Shown here in pieces: positions 17,257 to 25,606 of a DNA stretch of 64,000 bases. Source of the DNA: Bacteroidia bacterium. GTDB taxonomy: Bacteria > Bacteroidota > Bacteroidia > J057. The stretch's first letter is position 1; each line of letters begins with the position of its first letter. Made by a program: the position numbers and the translations under genes. The DNA lies in NCBI GenBank assembly GCA_030430575.1, contig JAUIKF010000026.1, positions 43,853 to 107,852 of the forward strand. The letters run 5' to 3'. Under the pieces are notes generated by a model, which saw nothing but the letters and a program-made list of their open reading frames with translations, did not search any database and was not told where the DNA came from.

Positions 17257-18711
17257 ATGAACCTTTCAACGATTGTCACCAGTCTACTTTCCCTGTTATT
17301 TTCTACTATTTCATTTGCCCAAGTCCCCGACAGTATTCACTTTGACTTCAAAGGTGAACACGAATACACGTCCACCTTCTCGTGCTATACAGCACTATTT
17401 GACCTCCAAGGCAGACCCTACCTCTACACTGCCAATAATCAATTGGGGGTCGTAGTGTTTGACATCGCAGACCCGGCAATGCCAGTGCCTGTAGATACCC
17501 TGCTACCGGCTGTTTTTGGGGGACTTCGGCCTACCCATTTGTGGCTAGACTCGACACATTTATATGCCTCCCTTGGCGGATTCCAAGGGCTTGTTCCACA
17601 AAATGCAGGCATGGCCATCATCGACATTCACACCCCAGACCAATTGAACCTTGTGAGTCAATGGGATTCTGTAGCCTTCAGGCAAGGGGCAGCTATCGTC
17701 CAAGTTTATGACGACTATGCTTACCTAGGCGCCATGGAAGAAGGCCTCTTGATTTTGGATGTTTCGGACAAAACGGACATTCACTTTGTCTCGCAGATGG
17801 TTCCCGACCCCAATTTTCCACGTGTCCCTGGCCTCTTCTCCCATCCTAATGCCCGCGGCATGGCGGTTTCAGGAGACATACTTTGGCTCTGCTACGATGC
17901 TGGGGGGTTGCGGTCTATTGATATTTCAGATAAAAAAAATCCCATAGAAGTCGCCCAGTACATCAATGCGTCTATGGACAGCCTGACACAGTCGGCCTAT
18001 AATAATGCCGTCGCAGTGGATGATTATCTATTTATCGCAATCGATTATTGTGGATTGGAGGTAGTCAATATCCACCAGCCAGATTCTCCGTATACAGTCT
18101 TCTGGCACAATCCATGGGATTGTCAGCCTACAACTTGGGCAGGAAGTCCTGGCCATACCAACCAGCTCGTTGCCAGTCCTGACGGCAAGCTGCTGTTTAT
18201 GTCTGGTGGGGACAGCGAGGTCTTGGCCTTTGACATCTCTATCCCCACTTCTCCGAAACGCATAGGCACCCTGGCCCATGTCGGGGATAGCCTTGTGACC
18301 TGGGGGCTTGATGTACGCGGCAATCAAGTGGCACTTGCCTTTGTAGACGTCTCAGGTGTATTTATTCCAGGGGTATCGCCTTATTATTCAGACTATGGCG
18401 GCATCCAGATATTTGAATGGAAAGATGTTTCTACCTCCATAGGTGCACCTTTTTCTCCATTTTCCCTGATCCTTTCCCCTAATCCTTTTCAACAAACTAC
18501 CCAGCTAAATCTCAACCTTCCTGCGCCTAATACTATAGAAATAGCCATATTTGGTGCATCTGGTAAGCAATTGACCAGTCGAAATATGACCTTTTTGAGA
18601 AAGGGGGCTCATCAAATCCCACTGCCCCTTCACCATTTGCCACAAGGGGTGTATTTAATTCGTGTGCGTGTAGGGGATGGAGTTCAATGGGTGAAGGGAC
18701 TAAAAAGGTGA
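17257..18711 (+). CDS. LVIVD-repeat beta-propeller T9SS protein
   Basis: The 484-residue product (from ATG 17257, the first residue of a good signal peptide ending ISFAQ) contains LVIVD-type repeats: LGVVVFDIADPAMPVPV, AGMAIIDIHTPDQLNLV, GLLILDVSDKTDIHFV, GLRSIDISDKKNPIEV, GLEVVNIHQPDSP and VLAFDISIPTSPKRI. These form a cell-surface beta-propeller. The C-terminus is a T9SS domain (LSPNPFQQTTQL, LPQGVYLIRVRV, VKGLKR). Export across the outer membrane is expected; ligand or partner is unknown. A slightly longer frame beginning with TTG at 17233 exists but would put extra residues before the signal peptide. Confidence 0.9.
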   Translation: MNLSTIVTSLLSLLFSTISFAQVPDSIHFDFKGEHEYTSTFSCYTALFDLQGRPYLYTANNQLGVVVFDIADPAMPVPVDTLLPAVFGGLRPTHLWLDSTHLYASLGGFQGLVPQNAGMAIIDIHTPDQLNLVSQWDSVAFRQGAAIVQVYDDYAYLGAMEEGLLILDVSDKTDIHFVSQMVPDPNFPRVPGLFSHPNARGMAVSGDILWLCYDAGGLRSIDISDKKNPIEVAQYINASMDSLTQSAYNNAVAVDDYLFIAIDYCGLEVVNIHQPDSPYTVFWHNPWDCQPTTWAGSPGHTNQLVASPDGKLLFMSGGDSEVLAFDISIPTSPKRIGTLAHVGDSLVTWGLDVRGNQVALAFVDVSGVFIPGVSPYYSDYGGIQIFEWKDVSTSIGAPFSPFSLILSPNPFQQTTQLNLNLPAPNTIEIAIFGASGKQLTSRNMTFLRKGAHQIPLPLHHLPQGVYLIRVRVGDGVQWVKGLKR

Positions 18712-18792
18712 AATGAGAATTTCAAGTGTCAAGCGCAAGTTCAAGTTCAAAAAAGAGGAACAATGATACATGAGGTGCCCAGCACCCAAAAC

Positions 18793-19356
18793 TCAAAACT
18801 TCTTCAAAACCGCCCGCTGAAGGACCTTCAGCGGATAGGAACGAACGTTTTCAACGTTAATGCTGTCAGGCAAGGTTTCCCCACTCATCCTGGGGTCGTC
18901 CATCGGCCCAGTGACAATTTCATTGATGAGCTGATTTCCTTCCAGGTAGTAGCTGGCCAGGAGGAGGGTATTATCCACGGCAAAACGGCTCATCATATGA
19001 TTGCCGATCAGGTATTGATCGAGGAGGATGGAGTTGTTTTCATCCAGGATAAAGTGACGATAGGTCGAGTCTTGGGCGATCAGGGTATAAGGTCGCACAT
19101 CGTTAAGGCTGCTATCCCGGTAGGTGATAGTCCAGCTCCACTGGCCGGCTGTGTCTGTATCAGCAATATCAAGGGACATATTTACTTCACGCTTGCGATC
19201 ATTGTCTGCAAAGCTGAGCGTGACCGTGCCTTCCCAGTGGCCGAGCCAGGCGTCGGGCCAGATGGCAGTTTTGGCTACATCGGATGTGGCAGATTCTGTT
19301 GAAGGGGATTGGCAAGCGAGAAGCAAGGAGAGGAGGATAAGGGTAAATATTTTCAT
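18793..19356 (-). CDS. Lipoprotein of unknown function
   Basis: The 187-residue product has a lipoprotein signal (MKIFTLILLSLLLACQS, lipobox LLAC with Cys15). It then has a soluble domain starting WLGHWEGTVTLSF, with IADTDTAGQWSWTITY and later LLLASYYLEGNQLINEI. The GHWEG...start and the alternating strands suggest a lipocalin-like or calycin barrel, but I do not recognise the family. It is convergent with the LVIVD gene; the long open frame on the opposite strand at 18763-19302 is its shadow. Confidence 0.8.
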   Translation of the reverse strand: MKIFTLILLSLLLACQSPSTESATSDVAKTAIWPDAWLGHWEGTVTLSFADNDRKREVNMSLDIADTDTAGQWSWTITYRDSSLNDVRPYTLIAQDSTYRHFILDENNSILLDQYLIGNHMMSRFAVDNTLLLASYYLEGNQLINEIVTGPMDDPRMSGETLPDSINVENVRSYPLKVLQRAVLKKF

Positions 19357-19644
19357 GAGGAATATTGGTGACTTTAGGGGGAAACAACCTGTCTTAATGA
19401 GGAATTACCAGTTATAAATTCATCCTTGCCACCTATACATTCTAGGTCGTTTAATATTAGGTAATTACGTTTTTTTGAGTCAAGATAAAAAAAAATAAAA
19501 AAATTGTTGATGAGCAGGTTGCCGTTACGTCTAATGGGGATAAATTGATTTTTTGCAACAAAAATAAGCATCAATCTACCTGCTCTTTTCACTTCTCAGC
19601 CCTAATGATTAATCTAATCCCTTATAATGTTTAATCATCTTTAC

Positions 19645-20808
19645 ATGACCCTCTCTAAAAAAAATTACGCTTTAATCCTATTATCTCTTGTTTTCTCTCT
19701 GACCCTGTCTGCCCAGCAAGGTGGCAATGACCTCATCATCTCTGTATCTTCCAATGATATGGGGTATAAAGTCCAGCTGGCCATGGGAATAGACTCCTTT
19801 TTCAATAATAACGTACCGCTTCCTGATGCAGTCGTTCATGCAAATGGCTGTGGGGTAATGAGTTTGGTACATAATGTCGCCGTTACAAATACAGGTCCGT
19901 GGAGTCAATATGATACCTTCAAAACGAGAATATTTGTTAAGTCTACGTCTCATTCGTTTAACCTCAATTTATTTACGGATTCCTCCACAGCTTACGAGCC
20001 TTATATCGAAACGGCACTGATGCAGATGACACATTGCTCTACTCCTTCTTCCTGTGGATATTCGGGCAATTTTTATACGCTGAATGGAGCTACTCCTTCA
20101 TTCGGATTTTACAACTCCACCCAGCAGGAATTTCTGACCTGTGCTTCAGCAGGGGTATGGGAAGTGGATAGTGCTACTAGCTCGACCAGTCAGGTTTACT
20201 CTCACCCTATCTCTAATTCAAAAGTGATGAGTGCGATTACTTCTGCTTCTGCCTCCATGCAAACCTTTTATGCAAACACGGCCTATTTTTATGCCCTTGC
20301 CACCCATGCTGTACAGGAAATAGCGATGAAAATAGAAATCTATGGTGGGGTACAATCTGGCAGCAATCCTGTTACCTGGAGTTTGCTAGCCACAGAAGAT
20401 CACGCCAATCCTATTGCGCTTAGTCGTGGGTCAACGACTCCTTATACCCTTTATGAAGTGGCTTCTATTTATTATGGTACTACGCCTCCTAACCTAGACT
20501 CTATGCAAGCATGTGCTAGTCCAATTAATCGACTTGCCAGTGAAAAAGCAAATCTGCTCGATGTGTCCCTTAGCCCCAATCCTGTCCGCGATCAGTTAAC
20601 TGTCACAATCGAAGATGACCAAACAGCTACTCCTTTTGAGATCGCTATCTATGACCTTCAAGGAACAGCTATTTTGCATGAAGAAGCACTAGGACAAGAT
20701 GGATTTGTGGAAAAAACGGTCACTACCGCACAGCTAGCCAAAGGCTATTATATGCTGAAGGTCACGAGTCGAAGTGGCACACAGGTTAAGAAATTTGTCA
20801 AGATATAG
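19645..20808 (+). CDS. T9SS protein of unknown function, tandem paralogue 1
   Basis: The product has a signal peptide (MTLSKKNYALILLSLVFSLT, ending LSAQ). Its body shares with the next gene the blocks NDLIISVSSNDMGYKV, GCGVMSLVHNVAVTN, SCGYSGNFYTLNG and FLTCASAGVWEV. The end is a T9SS domain (LSPNPVRDQLTV, LAKGYYMLKV, KKFVKI). The start at 19645 is chosen over 19627 because the paralogue begins MVLSKKN at the same point. Conserved cysteines (GCG, HCS, CGYSG, TCAS) suggest disulfides in an extracytoplasmic domain. The family is not one I recognise. The pair looks like a recent tandem duplication. Confidence 0.85.
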   Translation: MTLSKKNYALILLSLVFSLTLSAQQGGNDLIISVSSNDMGYKVQLAMGIDSFFNNNVPLPDAVVHANGCGVMSLVHNVAVTNTGPWSQYDTFKTRIFVKSTSHSFNLNLFTDSSTAYEPYIETALMQMTHCSTPSSCGYSGNFYTLNGATPSFGFYNSTQQEFLTCASAGVWEVDSATSSTSQVYSHPISNSKVMSAITSASASMQTFYANTAYFYALATHAVQEIAMKIEIYGGVQSGSNPVTWSLLATEDHANPIALSRGSTTPYTLYEVASIYYGTTPPNLDSMQACASPINRLASEKANLLDVSLSPNPVRDQLTVTIEDDQTATPFEIAIYDLQGTAILHEEALGQDGFVEKTVTTAQLAKGYYMLKVTSRSGTQVKKFVKI

Positions 20809-20967
20809 GTAGCTGTTCTCCAAAATCTATCAATGGGGTTTTGGAAAATTCAACCCGTTCCGTCATCACATTTACTTTTATTAAGCTTAATTTCTAGGGC
20901 ACTTTCTCTAGTAATCAGGAGTCCTTATGATTAGGTTTTAGGCATTTCACCCTTAAAACATTTCCAC

Positions 20968-22116
20968 ATGGTACTTTCCAAGAAAAACTTTTTCCTCATC
21001 TTGCTTTCTATGCTTTTCTCTTTCGCTGTAAATGCCCAAGGCAATGACCTGGTCATTCAAGCAGCAACTAGTGACATGGGCTATAAGATCTATCCTACGG
21101 TTACCACCCATTTTGCCAACCAAACCCCTTTGCCCAATGCTGAATCACCGATTTCATCCTGTGGCGTGATCAGCCTGATGCATAATATAGCCATTGCCAA
21201 TTATGGCGATTGGGCTATTTACAATGAGTTTACTGTGAGGGTCTATGTTCATGATTATAATATAGACAGAGAAGGCCCGAGTGCTGACTTGAATGTGTTT
21301 GATAGCAATGCTACAGGGTATCAGGCTTATATAGAAAAAAAATTAGATCCGATGACTGCTTGCGCACCTGGTTCATGTCAGTTTTCTGGCAACTACTTTA
21401 TGCTAAATAATGGAAATTATGAATTTGGATTTTACCAGCCGTCTTCCCATGGCTTTTTGACGTGTGCATCTGCAGCTGTATGGGAAATAACGAGTGGCGT
21501 ATCAAATGCAATTTATTTAACTGCTCCCAATAGCAATACATATATTGGAAATGTGCTGGCTACCCCACAGATGAATAGTTTCCATTTTGCTGTTATCCCA
21601 TTTTTTGCGCTGGCCACAAAGGCGCAGCCTTATTTGCAAGTGAGGATTGAGATTTATGGGAAAATGGAAGGGGAAGAAGGGATTGGGAATTTACTATTAA
21701 CTCAACCCCATGCCTATCCTGTACTGTATAAAAATACTTCTCCTGTAATATATGATATCTATGACGCGGCCTCTATTTCCCTAAGCGGAGGAAGCCCTCC
21801 CGCTTTCGCTTCTATGCAGTCATGTACGTTGAGCTACAGAAAGGCCACAGAATACTTCCAGACCCTCGAAGTATCTCTCAGCCCTAATCCTGTGAGGCAA
21901 CAGTTGAATATCAGCATTGAAGACAGTCAGACAGTTGGTGCTTATGGCCTCACGGTATATGATGTTCAGGGAAATGCAGTCCTACGCGAAGAGGTATCTG
22001 GACAAGGTGGATTTGTAGAAAAAACACTGGCTACGGAAGGGCTTGCTAAAGGGTATTATATCCTGAAAGTCACCAGTCAAAGTGGCAGCACCATCAAGAA
22101 TTTTATCAAGCTATAA
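20968..22116 (+). CDS. T9SS protein of unknown function, tandem paralogue 2
   Basis: This 382-residue protein is the paralogue of the preceding gene, 159 bp downstream on the same strand. It has a signal peptide (MVLSKKNFFLILLSMLFSFA, ending VNAQ), the shared blocks NDLVIQAATSDMGYKI, SCGVISLMHNIAIAN, SCQFSGNYFMLN and FLTCASAAVWEI, and a T9SS domain (LSPNPVRQQLNI, LAKGYYILKV, IKNFIKL). The C-terminal halves are closer than the middles, as expected if the sorting domain is under stronger constraint. Surface or secreted location is predicted, function unknown. Confidence 0.85.
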   Translation: MVLSKKNFFLILLSMLFSFAVNAQGNDLVIQAATSDMGYKIYPTVTTHFANQTPLPNAESPISSCGVISLMHNIAIANYGDWAIYNEFTVRVYVHDYNIDREGPSADLNVFDSNATGYQAYIEKKLDPMTACAPGSCQFSGNYFMLNNGNYEFGFYQPSSHGFLTCASAAVWEITSGVSNAIYLTAPNSNTYIGNVLATPQMNSFHFAVIPFFALATKAQPYLQVRIEIYGKMEGEEGIGNLLLTQPHAYPVLYKNTSPVIYDIYDAASISLSGGSPPAFASMQSCTLSYRKATEYFQTLEVSLSPNPVRQQLNISIEDSQTVGAYGLTVYDVQGNAVLREEVSGQGGFVEKTLATEGLAKGYYILKVTSQSGSTIKNFIKL

Positions 22117-22125
22117 CCCCTCCAC

Positions 22126-22151
22126 TTAAAATTGCCTATGCGCAATTTTAA
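22126..22151. other. Hairpin TTAAAATTGC/GCAATTTTAA
   Basis: A 10-bp perfect stem with a 6-nt loop lies 10 bp after the second paralogue. No T-run follows; it may still serve as a transcript 3' end. Confidence 0.5.
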
Positions 22152-22179
22152 AGGGTCCGTTTACCGCAAAAACATTTTG

Positions 22180-22187
22180 TAGATTTG
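22180..22187 (+). promoter_or_regulatory. -7 box upstream of the TPR-CHAT gene
   Basis: TAGATTTG matches TAnnTTTG exactly and lies 37 bp before the ATG at 22225. No TTG is found at the usual -33 distance. Confidence 0.45.
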
Positions 22188-22224
22188 CCTTCTCCATCTA
22201 TTTGGGGAAGGTAAATCTGTTTTT

Positions 22225-25098
22225 ATGGAACGTTTTATGAAACAAGCTTTTTGTATAGTACTTTTTTGTGGGTTTTGTTGTGTTTTTTCAAATAAAGGAT
22301 ACGCTCAAACCAAGGAAGACAGCTTAAAGGCTCAAGAGATATTTGATAAAGGAGTCAGCCTCAATAACCAAAAACCAGATAGTAGTATTATCTATCTCAA
22401 AAAGGCAGGCCTTCACTTCCAAAAGGTAAAAATGAATGAAAACCTGGTGTACACGCTGTTAGCTATCACCAACACCTATATTACACTTGACCGATTTGAT
22501 TCTGCTCGTCACTATTCCATTTTATCTAATATCGAAGCAAAAACGACACTTGACTCCCTCCACCCATATCTATTCCTCAGTTTATATAATTATGCCAACG
22601 TCTTATTTTTTGAAGGTCGATATGATCATGCAATCACAGAATACCAAGGGCTCATAGATCGTATCGTCCAGTTGCCTGATAGCATTCAAGAAGCGCCATA
22701 TATTCAAATCTGCTATTTCTATTCACATAATCAGTTAGCCATTTGTTATGACTATTTTGGAGACTTTGAAGAGAGTCAGCGGTATAGGCAGAGACTGTTG
22801 AGGTTATATCAAACACACAGGGAACCATCTGATAGAAATATCGCCATAGTTCATACTACCCAGGCTAGCAGTTATATTGATCAAAACAAGTTTCGATCAG
22901 GGTTAAATGCCCTAAAAAGATGCCTTGGTGTCCTAGACCTCAACGACCCTCAATTATATGTCAGTGACTATGTGGATACCTATTTCAAGATGGCCAAGTG
23001 CTATACCGAACTTGGGAAGCTGGATAGTGCAGCTTTCTTCCTAGATAAGGCAGATGCGATACAACCTGCCAAAAATCCGCGTCGGCCCCAAGTGGGCCTG
23101 GTCAGGCGAGGAGAATTGGCTATGAGAGGTGACCAGTATACGGAAGCGATTTCCTATTTAGCGGCAGCACAAGATCAATGGGCAGCGGTATTCCAAATCA
23201 AACATCGCGTATTTGTCAAACTGTTTGAGCAAATGGGCGATGCCTATGCTGGCCAAGAAGACTACCCTAATGCCTTTCAGTACTATCAGCAAGCCCTTGC
23301 TGCCAACCATGAGACCATGACAGGCGATGAAACGCCTGAGTATTTTCCTCCCATTAATGACCTCCAGTACCCCATTCCCTCGATTTCTATTCTCGCCAAA
23401 AAGGCAAAAGCCTTTATCAACCATCACGGAGGTTTTGCCGAAGGGAGAGCACTTGCCCAGGCTTGCTTTCTGCGGGTAGATTCCCTTTTTGGGCGGACGC
23501 TGCGGGAGCTTCGCTCCGCAGAGTCAAGGTCCTTCTTTTCCAAAGAATTTCGCCCCATCTACGAACGTGCTATTGACAACTGCTATACCTTGTATGAGCA
23601 GACAGGAGATGAGCAACATCTGGCACAGGCATTTGCCTATTCCGAGCGGAGCAAGGCGATCTTGCTGAGCCTGGCTTTGCGCGATAGCAAAGCGCGGATA
23701 GAGGGGGGACTGCCAGCAGCAGTGCTTGATGAAGAACTTGAGCTTCGTACGGATATTGCAGCTTATCGGAAGCGCATTTTTGAAGCAAAACCTACCACGG
23801 ATAGCCTCTTGGTGGACGAATGGCGCAATAAGCTGTTTGATTTGGAGGAAGCCTTCAGAAAATTGGTGGAGAAAATGGAGCGGGATTACCCCAATTATTA
23901 TCAACTAAAGTATGGCCTCGTTACGACAACCCCGAAGCAGATTCAAGCCTTACTAGGGAGTAAAAAGCATCAGTTAATCGCTTATTTCCAAGGAGATAGT
24001 ACTTTGTATCAGTTTGTGTTTTCAAAAAATAACAGTCAGTTCTATCGTCAATCTTTTGGAGAATCAGAAAAAAAACATTTTTCCGCCTTGTTGGAATTGC
24101 TACACACACCAGGTGCAAACGACCAAGATACCTTTGCCCATCATGCAAAAGCACTGTATTGGGTATTGTTTCCAAAAAGTTTTGATGCGGCAACCACTGC
24201 GCACCTGAGTGTCATTCCAGACGGGCAGTTAGGGTTTCTTCCTTTTGGGGTATTGCTGACTGAAGCAGTGAATCCTGGGGATGGCTTCCGCGATTTACCC
24301 TACTTGCTCAAAACGACTCAGATCAATTACGGCTACTCTGCGACCCTCTTGACGACAGATTCCAAACAAGAGAGGTCTTTTACGCAAGAACTCAGTGCTT
24401 TTGCGCCCGCCTACCAAGGCGCCCTAGCCTTGTCGACCAATCAGCCCCAGGCACAAGCCATTGCTGAACAAATGGGCGGAACAGCCTATGTAGATTCGAT
24501 AGCTACCGAAGAATTATTTCATCATGCTGCTGCCAACAGCCGCATCCTCCACCTGGCCATGCATGGCATCCCCGATGTAGCGCATTCCCTCTATGCATAT
24601 TTGTTGTTTGGTCCTTCCAATAATGACAAAGAGGACGGGAAGCTCCATGCTTACGAGTTGTACAATCTTTCGCTCAACACAGAGCTTGTCACGCTCTCGG
24701 CTTGTGAGACGGGATATGGCAAGCTCGCCGTGGGCGAAGGCGTCATGAGCTTGGCGCGTGCTTTTCGCTATGCAGGCTGCCAAAATGTGCTATTCAGCCA
24801 CTGGAAGGTCGATGGACGGTCAGCCAATGATTTGCTGACAGGCTTTTATGCGGCTATTGCAAATGGAGCTAAGCCCTCAGAAGCTATCTGGCAAGCCAAG
24901 AAAGATTTTCTGGCCACGACCCCGCCCGATCAGGTCCATCCGTACTATTGGGCCAATTTTGTCCTCAATGGCGAAAACCAGGCCGTAGCCAATTCTTGGC
25001 CTGTTTCTGTTGTATTTTTAGGCGTCTTTTTTCTGCTTATGCTACTGGCAGCTTCACTTTTTTTTGCCTTTGGCAAAAAAAATAAAAAAGTTGTTTAG
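22225..25098 (+). CDS. TPR-CHAT protein with signal peptide and C-terminal membrane anchor
   Basis: The 957-residue protein begins with an export signal (start at 22225 or at MKQAF, 22237; cleavage near GYAQ). TPR-like helical repeats follow (about 30-480, e.g. YFKMAKCYTELGKLDSAAFFLDKA). The CHAT domain (about 590-910) has LSVIPDGQLGFLPFGVLL, LHLAMHG with His780 and TLSACETGYG with Cys827, the clan CD catalytic pair. It ends with a transmembrane helix (WPVSVVFLGVFFLLMLLAASLFFAF) and a basic tail (GKKNKKVV). That topology puts the peptidase-like domain in the periplasm, unlike the cytoplasmic CHAT proteins of defence systems. The catalytic residues are intact, so a protease role is plausible; the substrate is unknown. 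Confidence 0.9.
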   Translation: MERFMKQAFCIVLFCGFCCVFSNKGYAQTKEDSLKAQEIFDKGVSLNNQKPDSSIIYLKKAGLHFQKVKMNENLVYTLLAITNTYITLDRFDSARHYSILSNIEAKTTLDSLHPYLFLSLYNYANVLFFEGRYDHAITEYQGLIDRIVQLPDSIQEAPYIQICYFYSHNQLAICYDYFGDFEESQRYRQRLLRLYQTHREPSDRNIAIVHTTQASSYIDQNKFRSGLNALKRCLGVLDLNDPQLYVSDYVDTYFKMAKCYTELGKLDSAAFFLDKADAIQPAKNPRRPQVGLVRRGELAMRGDQYTEAISYLAAAQDQWAAVFQIKHRVFVKLFEQMGDAYAGQEDYPNAFQYYQQALAANHETMTGDETPEYFPPINDLQYPIPSISILAKKAKAFINHHGGFAEGRALAQACFLRVDSLFGRTLRELRSAESRSFFSKEFRPIYERAIDNCYTLYEQTGDEQHLAQAFAYSERSKAILLSLALRDSKARIEGGLPAAVLDEELELRTDIAAYRKRIFEAKPTTDSLLVDEWRNKLFDLEEAFRKLVEKMERDYPNYYQLKYGLVTTTPKQIQALLGSKKHQLIAYFQGDSTLYQFVFSKNNSQFYRQSFGESEKKHFSALLELLHTPGANDQDTFAHHAKALYWVLFPKSFDAATTAHLSVIPDGQLGFLPFGVLLTEAVNPGDGFRDLPYLLKTTQINYGYSATLLTTDSKQERSFTQELSAFAPAYQGALALSTNQPQAQAIAEQMGGTAYVDSIATEELFHHAAANSRILHLAMHGIPDVAHSLYAYLLFGPSNNDKEDGKLHAYELYNLSLNTELVTLSACETGYGKLAVGEGVMSLARAFRYAGCQNVLFSHWKVDGRSANDLLTGFYAAIANGAKPSEAIWQAKKDFLATTPPDQVHPYYWANFVLNGENQAVANSWPVSVVFLGVFFLLMLLAASLFFAFGKKNKKVV

Positions 25099-25181
25099 AT
25101 CATTTTAGGGATTACGTCTGATATAGGTGAAAATACGGGCATCAGCTAATTTTTACCTTAATCATCCAAACAATCCCTACT

Positions 25182-25415
25182 ATGTTACTAGACAAGTATC
25201 TCAACCTTCTCGAAACCATTGACTATTGGATTTCTGTTTCTAGGACAGGTCCTGCTAAGGACTTTGCCAGACGGCTCAACATCTCTGAGCGTAGGCTCCA
25301 CGACTACCTTGCTTATATGCGAGACAGGGGGCTTCCCATAGAATACTCTCCGCTGAAAAAGAGCTATTTCTATTCAAATCCAGGCCATCTTCATATAAAA
25401 ATCAAGTTTGAGTAA
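25182..25415 (+). CDS. Small helix-turn-helix DNA-binding protein, copy 1
   Basis: The 77-residue protein is almost entirely one winged-helix-like unit: KYLNLLETIDYWI, then AKDFARRLNISERRLHDYLAYMRDRGLPI as helix-turn-helix, then a beta wing (SYFYSNPGHLHIKIKF). It is a clear paralogue of the gene at 50842 (same layout, DYWI, AKEFAQRLNLSER, YLKDMGVPI). The fold resembles DeoR/HTH_11 N-terminal domains without an effector domain. It precedes the RHS locus on the same strand and may regulate it (inference). A TACCTTAA box lies 20 bp upstream of its ATG. Confidence 0.85.
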   Translation: MLLDKYLNLLETIDYWISVSRTGPAKDFARRLNISERRLHDYLAYMRDRGLPIEYSPLKKSYFYSNPGHLHIKIKFE

Positions 25416-25418
25416 CGA

Positions 25419-25435
25419 CTGCAATAAAATTGCAG
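25419..25435. promoter_or_regulatory. CTGCAATAAAATTGCAG hairpin, copy 1
   Basis: A 6-bp stem CTGCAA/TTGCAG with a TAAAA loop, followed by ACC, lies 3 bp after the helix-turn-helix stop codon. The same element with one base change (TAAAG loop) occurs at 55242-55258, also upstream of an exported-protein gene. Confidence 0.5.
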
Positions 25436-25462
25436 ACCCCCTCCTTTTCTTTGCTATGAAGA

Positions 25463-25470
25463 TAGATTTG
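25463..25470 (+). promoter_or_regulatory. -7 box upstream of the RHS-locus barrel gene
   Basis: TAGATTTG is an exact TAnnTTTG match, 136 bp before the ATG at 25607. It is the best promoter candidate for the 25.6-49.6 kb locus. The leader after it is very AT-rich and contains a GAATTATTAATTGAT-type repeat (25490-25520). Confidence 0.45.
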
Positions 25471-25606
25471 TAGTACCCCAAAAATGAAGGAATTATTAAT
25501 TGATAGATTATTCACTAAATCATTTTAAACAACTGATAATCAACATATAACTCTTTATTTTTCAATTAATAATCAGTCAATTTAATAATAAATAATTCCC
25601 ATTTCC

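Noticed and set aside
18763..19302. Plus-strand gene opposite the lipoprotein
   Set aside because: It is the mirror of the minus-strand frame; only the minus strand has a signal peptide and lipobox.
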